A stretch of 15,797 nucleotides of DNA from Pseudonocardiaceae bacterium (GTDB taxonomy: Bacteria; Actinomycetota; Actinomycetes; Mycobacteriales; Pseudonocardiaceae), in contig JAICSB010000029.1 of NCBI GenBank assembly GCA_025937115.1, positions 1 through 15,797 on the forward strand, given 5' to 3'. The position numbers and the translations under genes were made by a program. This document shows, piece after piece, positions 1 to 6,572 of the stretch; the first letter of the stretch is position 1; each line of letters starts with the position of its first letter. The notes under the pieces were generated by a model. It searched no databases. It worked only from the letters and a program-made list of their open reading frames with translations, and was not told where the DNA came from.

Positions 1-10
1 CCCCATCAAC

Positions 11-19
11 TTGTCCACA
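11..19 (+). promoter_or_regulatory. DnaA box (TTGTCCACA)
   Basis: The nonamer TTGTCCACA is an exact match to the high-affinity DnaA box favoured in high-GC Actinobacteria. It lies in a stretch without a gene, downstream of the csbD-like gene. One nonamer can occur by chance, but the same sequence recurs at 13968-13976, and the gene order at the right end suggests an origin-proximal location. It could bind DnaA outside oriC. Binding is inferred. Confidence 0.45.
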
Positions 20-22
20 CCA

Positions 23-47
23 CCCCCCCCCCCACCATCCGGGGGGG
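23..47. other. C11/G7 homopolymer hairpin
   Basis: A run of eleven C (23-33) is followed after ACCATCC by a run of seven G (41-47). The two can pair into a stem of about seven G-C pairs with a seven-base loop. It lies about 85-110 bases past the end of the csbD-like gene and could help stop transcription on either strand, although no T-tract follows. Long C and G runs are also prone to length variation and sequencing error. Nothing coding is convincing in 1-132. Confidence 0.4.
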
Positions 48-103
48 CGGGCTTCTTTACCTCCTGTTCCCCGAGTTCCCGCTGGCGGGCAAGGTGGTAC
101 ACT

Positions 104-116
104 TCGAGTTCACGAC
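104..116. repeat. Half copy of the GTCGTGAACTCGAC palindrome (copy C)
   Basis: TCGAGTTCACGAC is identical over 13 bases to the outer arm of the complete palindromes at 3758-3822 and 13888-13949. The opposite arm is not present nearby, so this is either a decayed or truncated copy, or a chance match. A 13-base chance match in a window this size is unlikely. Like the complete copies it lies just beyond a stop codon, here about 17 bases past the end of the csbD-like gene on the minus strand. Confidence 0.45.
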
Positions 117-132
117 CTCACTGGCAGTGCAG

Positions 133-318
133 CTATTTGCCGAAGATGTCCTTTACCGCATCCTTGACCTTCTCGCCAGCCTGCTTGACGTGACCCTGCG
201 CCTGGTCGCCCTGGCCCTCTACCTCAAGCCCCGGATCATCAGTGACCCGGCCGGCGGCTTCCTTCGCCTTGCCCTTGAGCACCTCAGCCTGGTTCTCAAT
301 CTTGTCGCCGGTTCCCAT
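133..318 (-). CDS. CsbD family stress protein
   Basis: This 61-residue hydrophilic protein has the CsbD-family pattern. It opens with GTGDKIENQAEVLKGKAKEA, continues with GRVTDDPGLEVEGQGDQAQG, and ends in VKDAVKDIFGK. CsbD-like proteins are small, abundant, general-stress proteins of unknown biochemical role; the founding member in Bacillus is controlled by sigma B. The length is normal for the family. The ATG start is supported by a GGGAGG Shine-Dalgarno site (RC of 324-329). A sigma-B/F-type promoter lies 36-62 bases upstream, which fits stress induction. The gene follows the HAD phosphatase on the same strand but appears to have its own promoter. Confidence 0.93.
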   Translation of the reverse strand: MGTGDKIENQAEVLKGKAKEAAGRVTDDPGLEVEGQGDQAQGHVKQAGEKVKDAVKDIFGK

Positions 319-353
319 ACGAGCCTCCCTGTAGTCGGACGCGTGGAGACGAA

Positions 354-380
354 ATACCCCAAAGTGATCCTCTTCAACCC
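354..380 (-). promoter_or_regulatory. Sigma-B/F-type promoter of the csbD-like gene
   Basis: Read on the minus strand, GGGTT (376-380) is followed after 16 bases by GGGTAT (354-359). This closely matches the actinobacterial general-stress sigma pattern GGTTT-N15-17-GGGTA(T/C). Transcription would start about 30 bases upstream of the ATG at 318. Both the sequence match and the family of the downstream gene point the same way. Which sigma factor is used is inferred. Confidence 0.65.
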
Positions 381-414
381 TAAGCCGCCGTTCATCGTGA
401 GGTAGCCGGCCGAG

Positions 415-1098
415 TTAGGACCAGACGGCGGCCAGCGGGCTGGCATCGAGGCCGCGAAGCAGCGCACAGCAGTCCTTGTACACCGCGACCGCGCCCGCGT
501 CGGTCAGCTCGGCGGCGCTGATGCCACCGGTGAGCACGCCGACGCAGGCCACCCCCGCCTTCCGGCAGGCCTGCACGTCCCAGACCGTGTCACCGACGAA
601 CACCGCCCGGTCCGCGGCCACCCCGGCCCGTTGCAGGGCGACCTGCACCAGGTCGGGCGCCGGTTTGGCCGTCTCGACGTCTTCGGCTGCGGTGATCTCC
701 GCGACGGTGTCCTCCACGTCGAGAATGGACCGCAGCACCTCGAGCTCGTCGGGCGCGGCGGAGGTGGCGAGGACGACCTTGGCCCCGCGCTGGGCCACCG
801 CAGCGACCAGTTCCCGGGCGCCGTCGAAGGCCCGCAGCAGCTGCGAGCTCTGCTGATAGAACTCACTGTGCTGCTGTTTGGCCCGCGAGCCGACCTGTTC
901 GGCGGCCGCACCCAACAGGGTGGCCAGGAGTTCCGCGGAACCCATGCCCTGGCCGCGGTGAATCCGCCAGGCGTCCACCGAGTGTCCCACTGCCTGCAGC
1001 GCCCGCAACCAAGCGTCGACGTGCAGGTAGTTGGAGTCGACCAGGGTGCCGTCGATGTCGAACAGGATCGCGCCTGACGGCCGCGCGGAACCGGTCAC
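415..1098 (-). CDS. HAD superfamily phosphatase (beta-phosphoglucomutase/Gph-like)
   Basis: The 227-residue protein is a haloacid-dehalogenase-fold hydrolase. Motif I is FDIDGTLVDS, with nucleophile D14 and acid/base D16. Motif II is VVLATSAA, with T112 or S113. Motif III is K145 in ETAKPAPD. Motif IV is VFVGDTVWDVQA, with D170 and D174 for magnesium. A helical cap domain sits between motifs I and II (about residues 22-90), which is subfamily I. Such enzymes cleave small phosphate esters such as sugar phosphates or phosphoglycolate in the cytoplasm; the substrate cannot be read from sequence. The GTG start at 1098 has a GGTGG-like ribosome site. Divergent from the FNT gene, with 58 bases between them. 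Confidence 0.9.
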   Translation of the reverse strand: MTGSARPSGAILFDIDGTLVDSNYLHVDAWLRALQAVGHSVDAWRIHRGQGMGSAELLATLLGAAAEQVGSRAKQQHSEFYQQSSQLLRAFDGARELVAAVAQRGAKVVLATSAAPDELEVLRSILDVEDTVAEITAAEDVETAKPAPDLVQVALQRAGVAADRAVFVGDTVWDVQACRKAGVACVGVLTGGISAAELTDAGAVAVYKDCCALLRGLDASPLAAVWS

Positions 1099-1144
1099 GG
1101 TTTTCCACCCGTCATTGATCTGGGCCGCTGGTCTGCGGTGGCTC

Positions 1145-1159
1145 TAATCTTCGCTGATG
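1145..1159 (+). promoter_or_regulatory. Candidate -10 box for a leaderless FNT transcript
   Basis: TAATCT (1145-1150), a good TANNNT -10 hexamer, ends six bases before the ATG at 1157. No Shine-Dalgarno site precedes the ATG. This spacing would put the transcription start on or next to the start codon, the usual arrangement for leaderless actinobacterial mRNAs. A clear -35 box is not seen; TTGATC at 1115-1120 is too far upstream. Promoter and start site are inferred. Confidence 0.45.
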
Positions 1160-1954
1160 ACGCAGCGCGCGCCCGCCGAGCCTGATGTCCCCCAGCAGGA
1201 CAGCGAGGAGACGTTCGATCGGCTGGTCGACGAGGGGGAACAGCGGTTGGGCCGGTCCTGGCTCGGGCTGGCTGCGACCGGCTTCCTCGGCGGCCTCGAC
1301 GTCGGTGTCGGCGTGCTCGCGCTGCTGCTGGTGGAGCACGTCACGCACAGCGTGCTGCTGGGCGGTCTGGCGTTCTCGGCGGGTTTCATCGCGCTGACCT
1401 TGGCGCGCAGTGAGCTGTTCACCGAGAACTTCCTGGTCCCGGTGGTCGCCGTCGCCGCCAAGCGCGGCACCGTGGTCGGGTTGGCCCGGTTGTGGGCGAT
1501 GACCCTGCTGACCAACCTCCTCGGCGGGTGGGTCCTCACCGGGTTGGTGATGGCAGGGTTCCCGGCATTGCGCTCCAGCGCCGTCGAAGCGGCCCAATCT
1601 TATGTCGGCCTGGGCTTCGGATGGTCGGCCTTCGCCCTCGCGCTGATCGGCGGGATGCTCATCACGCTGATGACCCACTTGCAGCACGCCACCGAATCCG
1701 ACGGGGTACGCGTGGTGCCGGCGGTACTCGCGGGCTTCCTGCTCGGCGCCGGCAAGGTCAACCACGCGATCGTCGCGTCGCTGGTGTGTTTCGCGGCGCT
1801 GCAGGCCGGCGCACCGTTCGGCTACCTGGACTGGCTCGAGCTGGCCGCGTTCGCGGCGCTCGGGAACATGCTCGGTGGCCTCGGTCTGGTCACCATCCTG
1901 CGCCTGCTCCAGGTGCCTCACAAAGTGCTCGCTGAGCGCCACCAGAACGGTTAG
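1157..1954 (+). CDS. Formate/nitrite transporter family protein (YfdC-like)
   Basis: This 265-residue membrane protein has about six hydrophobic segments between residues 35 and 250, preceded by an acidic cytoplasmic N-terminus. Family marks include SELFTENFLVP (residues 85-95), a helix break near GGMLITLMTHLQ (165-176), and GKVNHAIVASL (199-209). H203 there matches the central gating histidine of formate/nitrite channels. FNT proteins form pentameric channels for small monovalent anions. YfdC-like members such as this are less well characterised, so the substrate is open. The 3' end overlaps the convergent MEDS-HATPase gene, their stop codons sharing the bases TTAG at 1951-1954. Confidence 0.9.
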   Translation: MTQRAPAEPDVPQQDSEETFDRLVDEGEQRLGRSWLGLAATGFLGGLDVGVGVLALLLVEHVTHSVLLGGLAFSAGFIALTLARSELFTENFLVPVVAVAAKRGTVVGLARLWAMTLLTNLLGGWVLTGLVMAGFPALRSSAVEAAQSYVGLGFGWSAFALALIGGMLITLMTHLQHATESDGVRVVPAVLAGFLLGAGKVNHAIVASLVCFAALQAGAPFGYLDWLELAAFAALGNMLGGLGLVTILRLLQVPHKVLAERHQNG

Positions 1955-2883
1955 GTCCGGTCCATCTGGAGCCGGACGGTGGTGGGCCGCGGCCACAGGT
2001 AGAACTCGTCGCAGAGCTGGTGGGCCATCCACAGGCCCCGTCCCCGAGGCTGGGTCGTCGGTGGGGGCAGCAGCCCGGCTAGCGGTTGGGTGTGCCAGCC
2101 GCTGTCGGTGATCTGGCAGATCACCGAGGTCGAGGTGGTCCACAACTGCACGCCGGCAGGCGGCACGCCGTGTTCGATCGCGTTGCTGGCGACCTCGGTG
2201 ACGGCAAGCACGAAATCGTCGCACCGTTCCCGGGGCAGCCCGGCGCTAGTGGCGTGACGGGCCGCCATCTGACGCAGCCCGGCCAGCTGCACTGGGTGGT
2301 CGATGATGTGGGTGATGGCGGGTGCGCCCAGGTCGGCTGGCGGAGGCAACGGGTATCGGGCCACGAACTGTTCCGCTGGCAGGTGGTCCGGATTGGGCAC
2401 GATTGCCCCGTTGAGCAGGCTGGGATGCGCTCGGCGAATGGAATCAGCGGTACTGGGATCGTCGGAGTAGACGCAGATCAGCGTGAGATCGCACTCGGCC
2501 AAGGCAACCGTGGTAACGGCGTCGATGTGCATCCACAGCGCCGTCCGGTAGTTGTCACCGTCCGGGTCAGGGGCGGCCACGATGGTGACCGGCTCGCCGT
2601 GCGGACTGGTGTCTCCGATCCAGGCCCGGTAACGGCTCAGCACCCGACCGGGATGCCGGTAGAGCTCGGCCGGGTCGGTGGCCTGTAAACCAGCCACCGC
2701 GGACAGCCTGACCCGCAGCAGGTCAGCGGTGGCGGGGGGCAGCACCGCGAGCACCGGCTCGCCGCGGGCGAGCCGATCAGCGACCAGCGGGGCGAGGGTG
2801 GCGGCCACATTCGCGGTAGCGGGGTGGAGCAACCCGTGATGGGCCAGTCCCCGGCCGCCAGCCGAGTTGCACACTATCGCCAC
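1951..2883 (-). CDS. MEDS + HATPase anti-sigma-type regulator
   Basis: The N-terminal part (HHGLLHPATANVAATLAPLV, then EPVLAVLPPATADLLRVRL) resembles the MEDS sensory domain. The C-terminal part is a GHKL/HATPase domain of the RsbW type: an N-box DDFVLAVTEVASNAIEHG, then QITDSG, and a glycine-rich GRGLWMAHQLCDEF. Such proteins are common in actinomycetes and are thought to act as anti-sigma kinases or sensors in stress signalling; partners are not encoded here. The frame stays open to an ATG at 3087, but residues upstream of about 2883 are arginine-rich with poor codon use and contain a possible promoter. I therefore prefer GTG at 2883 (or 2874), giving 310 residues. The start is uncertain. 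Confidence 0.82.
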   Translation of the reverse strand: MAIVCNSAGGRGLAHHGLLHPATANVAATLAPLVADRLARGEPVLAVLPPATADLLRVRLSAVAGLQATDPAELYRHPGRVLSRYRAWIGDTSPHGEPVTIVAAPDPDGDNYRTALWMHIDAVTTVALAECDLTLICVYSDDPSTADSIRRAHPSLLNGAIVPNPDHLPAEQFVARYPLPPPADLGAPAITHIIDHPVQLAGLRQMAARHATSAGLPRERCDDFVLAVTEVASNAIEHGVPPAGVQLWTTSTSVICQITDSGWHTQPLAGLLPPPTTQPRGRGLWMAHQLCDEFYLWPRPTTVRLQMDRT

Positions 2884-2956
2884 ACCCGCCGTTCCCAGTG
2901 CGTGCCGCCACGCTGTCCTCGTTGTGGAGCCCGTGACACCGTGTAGTTGGGTTCGA

Positions 2957-2982
2957 CTTCCCGAATCCGCGGCGCGCAAACC
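2957..2982 (-). promoter_or_regulatory. Possible sigma-B/F-type promoter of the MEDS-HATPase gene
   Basis: On the minus strand GGTTT (2978-2982) is followed after 15 bases by GGGAAG (2957-2962). This resembles the GGTTT-N15-17-GGGTA pattern seen more clearly upstream of the csbD-like gene. The -10 element deviates at the T. If real, it lies inside the longest version of the downstream reading frame and supports a start near 2883. Confidence 0.35.
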
Positions 2983-3119
2983 CCTGTTTACTACCGGGCG
3001 CTGCGCTATCAAGCATCCGGCCAGGCGGTAGCCGGCCGGCTTGCGGGTAATCTCGGCCGCGGCACGTCGGCGGCAGCGCAGACGCAACGAGACGCCCCGG
3101 AACCTGGGGAGGTGGTGGG

Positions 3120-3749
3120 GTGGCTCCTGAGCTGCCGGGAGTGTTAGCTTGGCTGGCTCCGATCCTCGTCTCGTACGGTTACCTGGCGGTCTTCGGGTTC
3201 CTGTTCATTGAGAGCTTCGGTGCACCGGTGCCTGGCCAGACCATGCTGATGGCCGCGGGTGTCTTCGCCGGAGCCGGGCGACTCAACGTTGCCGGCGTAG
3301 CTATCCTGGGTTTTCTCGCCGCCGTCGCCGGCGACAACGTCGGCTACCTGATCGGGCGCTTCGGCGGCCGGCGGCTGGTTCTCCGGTTCGGCCGTTACAT
3401 CTTCGTGACCGAAAAGCGCCTCAACAAAGCCGAAGACTTCTTCCGACGCCATGGCGGCAAGATCGTTGGCGTCGCCCGGTTCATCGACGGCCTGCGCCAG
3501 CTCAACGGCGTCGTCGCCGGCATCGCCGGGATGCCATGGCGGCGGTTTCTGGCTTTCAACGCGCTGGGTGCGGTGGCGTGGGTGGCGGTGTGGACCTCCG
3601 TCGGCTACTTCGCCGGCGGCCACCTGCCCGCCATCTACCACGGATTCCACCGCTACCAGACCATCCTGCTAGCCGCAGCCGGCGCCCTGATCGTCGCCGC
3701 CCACGCCCGTTGGGCATGGCGCAGACAACACCACCGCACCCCCCGCTGA
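3120..3749 (+). CDS. DedA family membrane protein
   Basis: This 209-residue protein has the DedA/SNARE-associated (VTT) layout. An early hydrophobic segment ends in FLFIESFGAPVPGQ (E31), then GDNVGYLIGRFGGR (residues 71-84), an amphipathic stretch, ARFIDGLRQLNGVVAGIAGM with R120 and R126, and two terminal membrane helices. DedA proteins are undecaprenyl-phosphate or phospholipid flippases/scramblases that affect membrane homeostasis and drug resistance; the lipid for this one is not known. The GTG start at 3120 follows a strong GGGGAGG site. A -10-like TAATCT at 3048-3053 could serve it. Length is normal. Nine bases after the stop a long palindrome begins. Confidence 0.93.
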   Translation: MAPELPGVLAWLAPILVSYGYLAVFGFLFIESFGAPVPGQTMLMAAGVFAGAGRLNVAGVAILGFLAAVAGDNVGYLIGRFGGRRLVLRFGRYIFVTEKRLNKAEDFFRRHGGKIVGVARFIDGLRQLNGVVAGIAGMPWRRFLAFNALGAVAWVAVWTSVGYFAGGHLPAIYHGFHRYQTILLAAAGALIVAAHARWAWRRQHHRTPR

Positions 3750-3757
3750 CGGCCTGC

Positions 3758-3822
3758 GTCGTGAACTCGACAATACCGACGTTTTGCGGGCCCTGAAGCG
3801 TCCGTGGTGTCGAGTTCACGAC
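3758..3822. repeat. 65-bp near-perfect palindrome (copy A)
   Basis: The outer 15 bases GTCGTGAACTCGACA (3758-3772) are exactly the reverse complement of 3808-3822. Inner arms continue the pairing with few mismatches towards a central GGGCCC (3788-3793). The RNA would form a hairpin of about 30 pairs. It starts nine bases after the DedA stop codon, so it may act as a transcription terminator or mRNA 3' end structure. A second copy with the same ends and layout is at 13888-13949. The sequence is not coding, although a reading frame crosses it. Confidence 0.85.
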
Positions 3823-3935
3823 GTGTACCGCCGCAAGGCGATCTGGCGGGGGGCGGCGTTCGAATACGTGGGTGTTGCGGTGCGCGGCTTACACTCCGCG
3901 CGGGCTGGTTGGTCGACTATCCGGAAGGGCGGGGT

Positions 3936-5075
3936 ATGACACCCACCGACATGATCCAGCGGGTGAGTGATACCCAGGGTCGGCACGCCTGGCTGGTGTC
4001 CGGGCACGAGCGGGTGCGGGAGCTGCTGGCCGACCCGAGGCTGAGCCGGTCGCACCCCAACCCGGGGCATCCGGTCCGGCTCACCCAACCGGGCCTGTTC
4101 GGCGGACCGATTCCGGATCCGGAAGGGGAGCTGGCGGATCTATACCGGATGCGCAAGCTGCTGACGCCGCCGTTGTCGGCCCGCCGGTTAGAGAGCTTGC
4201 GGCCCCGCGTCGAGACGATTGTCGAGACCCTGCTCGATGAGCTCGCCCGCAGCGGACCCCCGGCCGACTTCCACACCGCCGTCGCCTTCCCGCTGCCCGC
4301 GTTAGTGATCTGTGAGCTGCTCGGCGTGCCTACCGAGGACCGCGCGGACTTCTGCCGGTGGCAGATCGAAGCCAAGCAGGTCAGCAAGCCCGCCGTCGCC
4401 CGCGGCGGCCTGCAGTCGCTGTGGCGCTACCTGGGCACCCTGATCGAACGCAAACGCTGGGTTCCGGGCGATGACATCATCTCCGACCTGCTCGACGCCA
4501 CCAAGCTGGACCCGCAGCTCACCGACGACGGAATCGCTCATCTTGCAGCCGGTCTGCTGTTCGCCGGGCACGCCCCCGTCGTCGCCATCATCGACCGGGG
4601 CATGTTGTTGTTGCTGACCCACCCGGAGCAGCGCGACGCGCTGCAAAATGAGCCGGCGCTGGCCGCCCAGGCCGTCGAAGAGATCTTTCGCTTCGCCAGC
4701 CCGATCGAGCGAATGCGCGCCGCTCGGCGCGGCGGCCTGACCCGGTACGCCTCCGTCGACGTCGAGGTCGACGGCGTCACCCTGCGCGCCGGGGACACCG
4801 TGATGTTCGCCGTGCAGGAGGCCAACGAGGACGAGAGTGTCTTTCCCGACCCAAAGCGCTTCGACATCACCCGGGAGCGCATCCCGCACCTGTCACTGAG
4901 CCACGGCGCACACTTCTGTCTCGGAGCCCACCTAGCCCGGGTGGAGCTGCAGTACCTGTTCGTCAGGCTCCTGCAACGCTTCCCCGCCCTGCGCCTTGCT
5001 GTTCCCCTCGAGGAGATCCAACCCCTGCGCGAGGCGGTGGCCGGCGCGGTCAGTGAGCTTCCGGTTGCGTGGTAG
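3936..5075 (+). CDS. Cytochrome P450 with altered signature residues
   Basis: The 379-residue protein shows the bacterial P450 fold: C-helix region YRMRKLLTPPLSARRL, ExxR as E249-R252, the PDPKRFD meander, and haem loop LSHGAHFCLG with C328 as thiolate ligand. Several usual residues differ. The I-helix reads AGHAPVV (210-216) where family members have AGxE/D-T-T, so the acid-alcohol pair is missing. The Phe that starts the haem motif is L321, and the usual C-helix His is Y70. Bacterial class I P450s need ferredoxin partners, none of which is encoded here. ATG at 3936 has a GGAAGGG site; the usual N-terminal 20-30 residues are absent or upstream. The substrate is unknown. Confidence 0.9.
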   Translation: MTPTDMIQRVSDTQGRHAWLVSGHERVRELLADPRLSRSHPNPGHPVRLTQPGLFGGPIPDPEGELADLYRMRKLLTPPLSARRLESLRPRVETIVETLLDELARSGPPADFHTAVAFPLPALVICELLGVPTEDRADFCRWQIEAKQVSKPAVARGGLQSLWRYLGTLIERKRWVPGDDIISDLLDATKLDPQLTDDGIAHLAAGLLFAGHAPVVAIIDRGMLLLLTHPEQRDALQNEPALAAQAVEEIFRFASPIERMRAARRGGLTRYASVDVEVDGVTLRAGDTVMFAVQEANEDESVFPDPKRFDITRERIPHLSLSHGAHFCLGAHLARVELQYLFVRLLQRFPALRLAVPLEEIQPLREAVAGAVSELPVAW

Positions 5076-5574
5076 CGAGCGCTTCATAGCTGACCAGTTC
5101 CACTGGCTCGCCGTCTTCGACATCGATCCGCGTCCCGCACTGGCGCATGCCCGCCTTCTCCATCACGCGGCGGCTCGCCGCATGCTCCACCATGGTCTCG
5201 GCCACCACCCGGCGGATTCCCGGCGCGTCGAGGACGTGCCCGAGCAACGCTCGCAGCGCCTCGGTGGCATATCCATGTCCCCAACACGGCTCCACCACGG
5301 TGTAGCCGATGTAACCGGTGTCCGAGGCCTCCTCGACGCTGCATCCGATCTCCCCAATGATCGTGCTATCGGCCTTGCGGACTATGAAGTACGGCCCGAA
5401 CCGACCCGGCTCCTGGGCATCGACTACCGCCTCCATGACCTCGAGGGAGAATCGCGAGGGGTATCCGGGGGCGAAGTTGAGCGCCTTCGGGATGCCGCCA
5501 TCGAGCAGCATCCGCGCCACCGGCCGGAAGATCGGCGCCAACACGAGCCGGTCGGCGTCGATCTGGTTCACCAC
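5050..5574 (-). CDS. GNAT family N-acetyltransferase (RimJ/RimL-like)
   Basis: This 174-residue protein starts ADRLVLAPI, typical of the RimJ/RimL-like GNAT group. It carries the IIGEIGCSVEEA strand, GYIGYTVVEPCWGHGYATEA (acetyl-CoA pyrophosphate loop, motif A with WGHGYA), and the late motif HAASRRVMEKAGMRQCG. The family transfers acetyl from acetyl-CoA to protein N-termini, amino sugars or drugs; the acceptor cannot be told here. The start is GTG at 5574 with no clear Shine-Dalgarno site. The last 26 bases overlap the end of the convergent P450 gene, so the two mRNAs would be antisense to each other there. Confidence 0.88.
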   Translation of the reverse strand: MVNQIDADRLVLAPIFRPVARMLLDGGIPKALNFAPGYPSRFSLEVMEAVVDAQEPGRFGPYFIVRKADSTIIGEIGCSVEEASDTGYIGYTVVEPCWGHGYATEALRALLGHVLDAPGIRRVVAETMVEHAASRRVMEKAGMRQCGTRIDVEDGEPVELVSYEALATTQPEAH

Positions 5575-5658
5575 CGCAGCATTGCACTGGCGTCGAGGCG
5601 GATGTCAGGCGCCGCGGATAGCATGATCGCGACGAGCGCTAGTGAAAGGAAGCACCAC

Positions 5659-5820
5659 ATGGGCATTGAGGATCCTGATCCGGACGTGGCCGAGCAGCAG
5701 CGTCTTGCGATCGATCTCGACGACGACGACGCGGGCTCCAGCCAGCCGCCCCTAGAAGCCGACCCCGCGGACTTCGCCGACCAACACCACGCCATCCCCC
5801 TGTCCGACGAGGACCGCTGA
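5659..5820 (+). CDS. Small highly acidic protein (53 residues), unknown function
   Basis: An ATG at 5659 preceded by AAAGGA opens a 53-codon frame with a strongly acidic product. It begins MGIEDPDPDVAEQQRLAIDL, has a DDDD run, then PLEADPADFADQHHAIPL and an acidic end. No membrane segment or cysteine is present, and it is likely cytoplasmic and disordered. Short acidic proteins with an EADPAD..EQ-like core are familiar to me from other actinomycetes, but I cannot verify the match. The good ribosome site and coherent composition support it being real. It is divergent from the GNAT gene and 73 bases ahead of the copper operon start. Confidence 0.7.
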   Translation: MGIEDPDPDVAEQQRLAIDLDDDDAGSSQPPLEADPADFADQHHAIPLSDEDR

Positions 5821-5893
5821 TCATCGCCTACTCGGAACTAACGGCGGGCGGCAACCGACTACCTAGTTGAGGTTGGGCGCGGGAGGTGATGCG

Positions 5894-6547
5894 GTGACGG
5901 GCGCGGAGTGGGTGCACTGGCTCTTTGCGGCAATGTTCGCCGCGCTGACCCTGTTCTACCTGGCTCGGCTGTGCACTCCTCGCCGGGAGACGTCGGCGTG
6001 GGGTGGTGCCGCCCACCGGGACGTGGATGTTTCGCGCGGCGTGATGAGCCTCGGCATGGTCGCCATGCTGGTGCCCTGGATTGATCCATTGCCCCGGCTG
6101 TACTGGCAGGTGGCCTTCGGCGTGGCCGCCGGGCACATCGCAGTCCGGCTGATCCGGCAGCAAATGCGGTCAGCCCCGGTACCGTTGCGCGACCTGGGTG
6201 GCCACCATGAACTGCATCTCGTCATCGGCGGCCTGGCGATGGTGTACATGCTGGCGGCGATGCCGTCGGAGCATGCCATGGCCGACGGCATGGAGATGGC
6301 CGCAACCAGCGCCGCTGGCGTTGCCCTGCCGGTGCTGACTTGGGCGTTCATCGCGTATTTCCTGGTGTTCGTGGTGCGGTTGGGCGCCCGGCTGGCGATG
6401 CCCGCGAACGCTGTGGAGACGGACACCCTGGCGTCCGCGGCCCTGGGTGGTGGAACCCGAGGCATGGTCGTCTCGCCCCACCTGCTCGGTTCTTCAGAGC
6501 TCGTCATGGCAATCGGGATGAGTTACATGCTCATGACGATGCTGTGA
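5894..6547 (+). CDS. DUF5134-type multi-pass membrane protein, first gene of the copper operon
   Basis: About 217 residues with six hydrophobic segments. Histidines and methionines are enriched: GHHELHLVIGGLAMVYMLAA, then PSEHAMADGMEMA, and a C-terminal SSELVMAIGMSYMLMTML. This fits DUF5134 proteins of actinomycetes, whose function is unknown. The His/Met pattern in and near membrane helices suggests metal binding, and the next two genes are copper proteins. The GTG start at 5894 is chosen because GGGAGG (5881-5886) lies at the right distance; the TTG at 5867 lacks one. The gene is 25 bases from ycnI and probably co-transcribed. A metal role is inference. Confidence 0.82.
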   Translation: MTGAEWVHWLFAAMFAALTLFYLARLCTPRRETSAWGGAAHRDVDVSRGVMSLGMVAMLVPWIDPLPRLYWQVAFGVAAGHIAVRLIRQQMRSAPVPLRDLGGHHELHLVIGGLAMVYMLAAMPSEHAMADGMEMAATSAAGVALPVLTWAFIAYFLVFVVRLGARLAMPANAVETDTLASAALGGGTRGMVVSPHLLGSSELVMAIGMSYMLMTML

Positions 6548-6572
6548 GCCCCTACCCGATGGAGGTTGCGGC

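Noticed and set aside
1..132. Short plus-strand frame starting at 11
   Set aside because: The proline/serine-rich product comes from the poly-C tract, with no ribosome site or recognisable domain.
1112..2224. 370-codon frame on the minus strand opposite the FNT gene
   Set aside because: It is rich in Arg, Gln, His and Asp with no recognisable fold, and it is the antisense shadow of a clear membrane protein in GC-rich DNA.
3804..3935. Upstream extension of the P450 frame to 3804
   Set aside because: It begins inside the palindrome, has no ribosome site, and the extra residues do not look like a P450 N-terminus except perhaps VDYPEGR. The ATG at 3936 has a GGAAGGG site.
5852..5875. CAACC-N14-GGTTG inverted repeat upstream of the copper operon as a CsoR-type operator
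   Set aside because: The arms are only five bases and do not resemble the GC-rich CsoR operator I know. Not enough to call.
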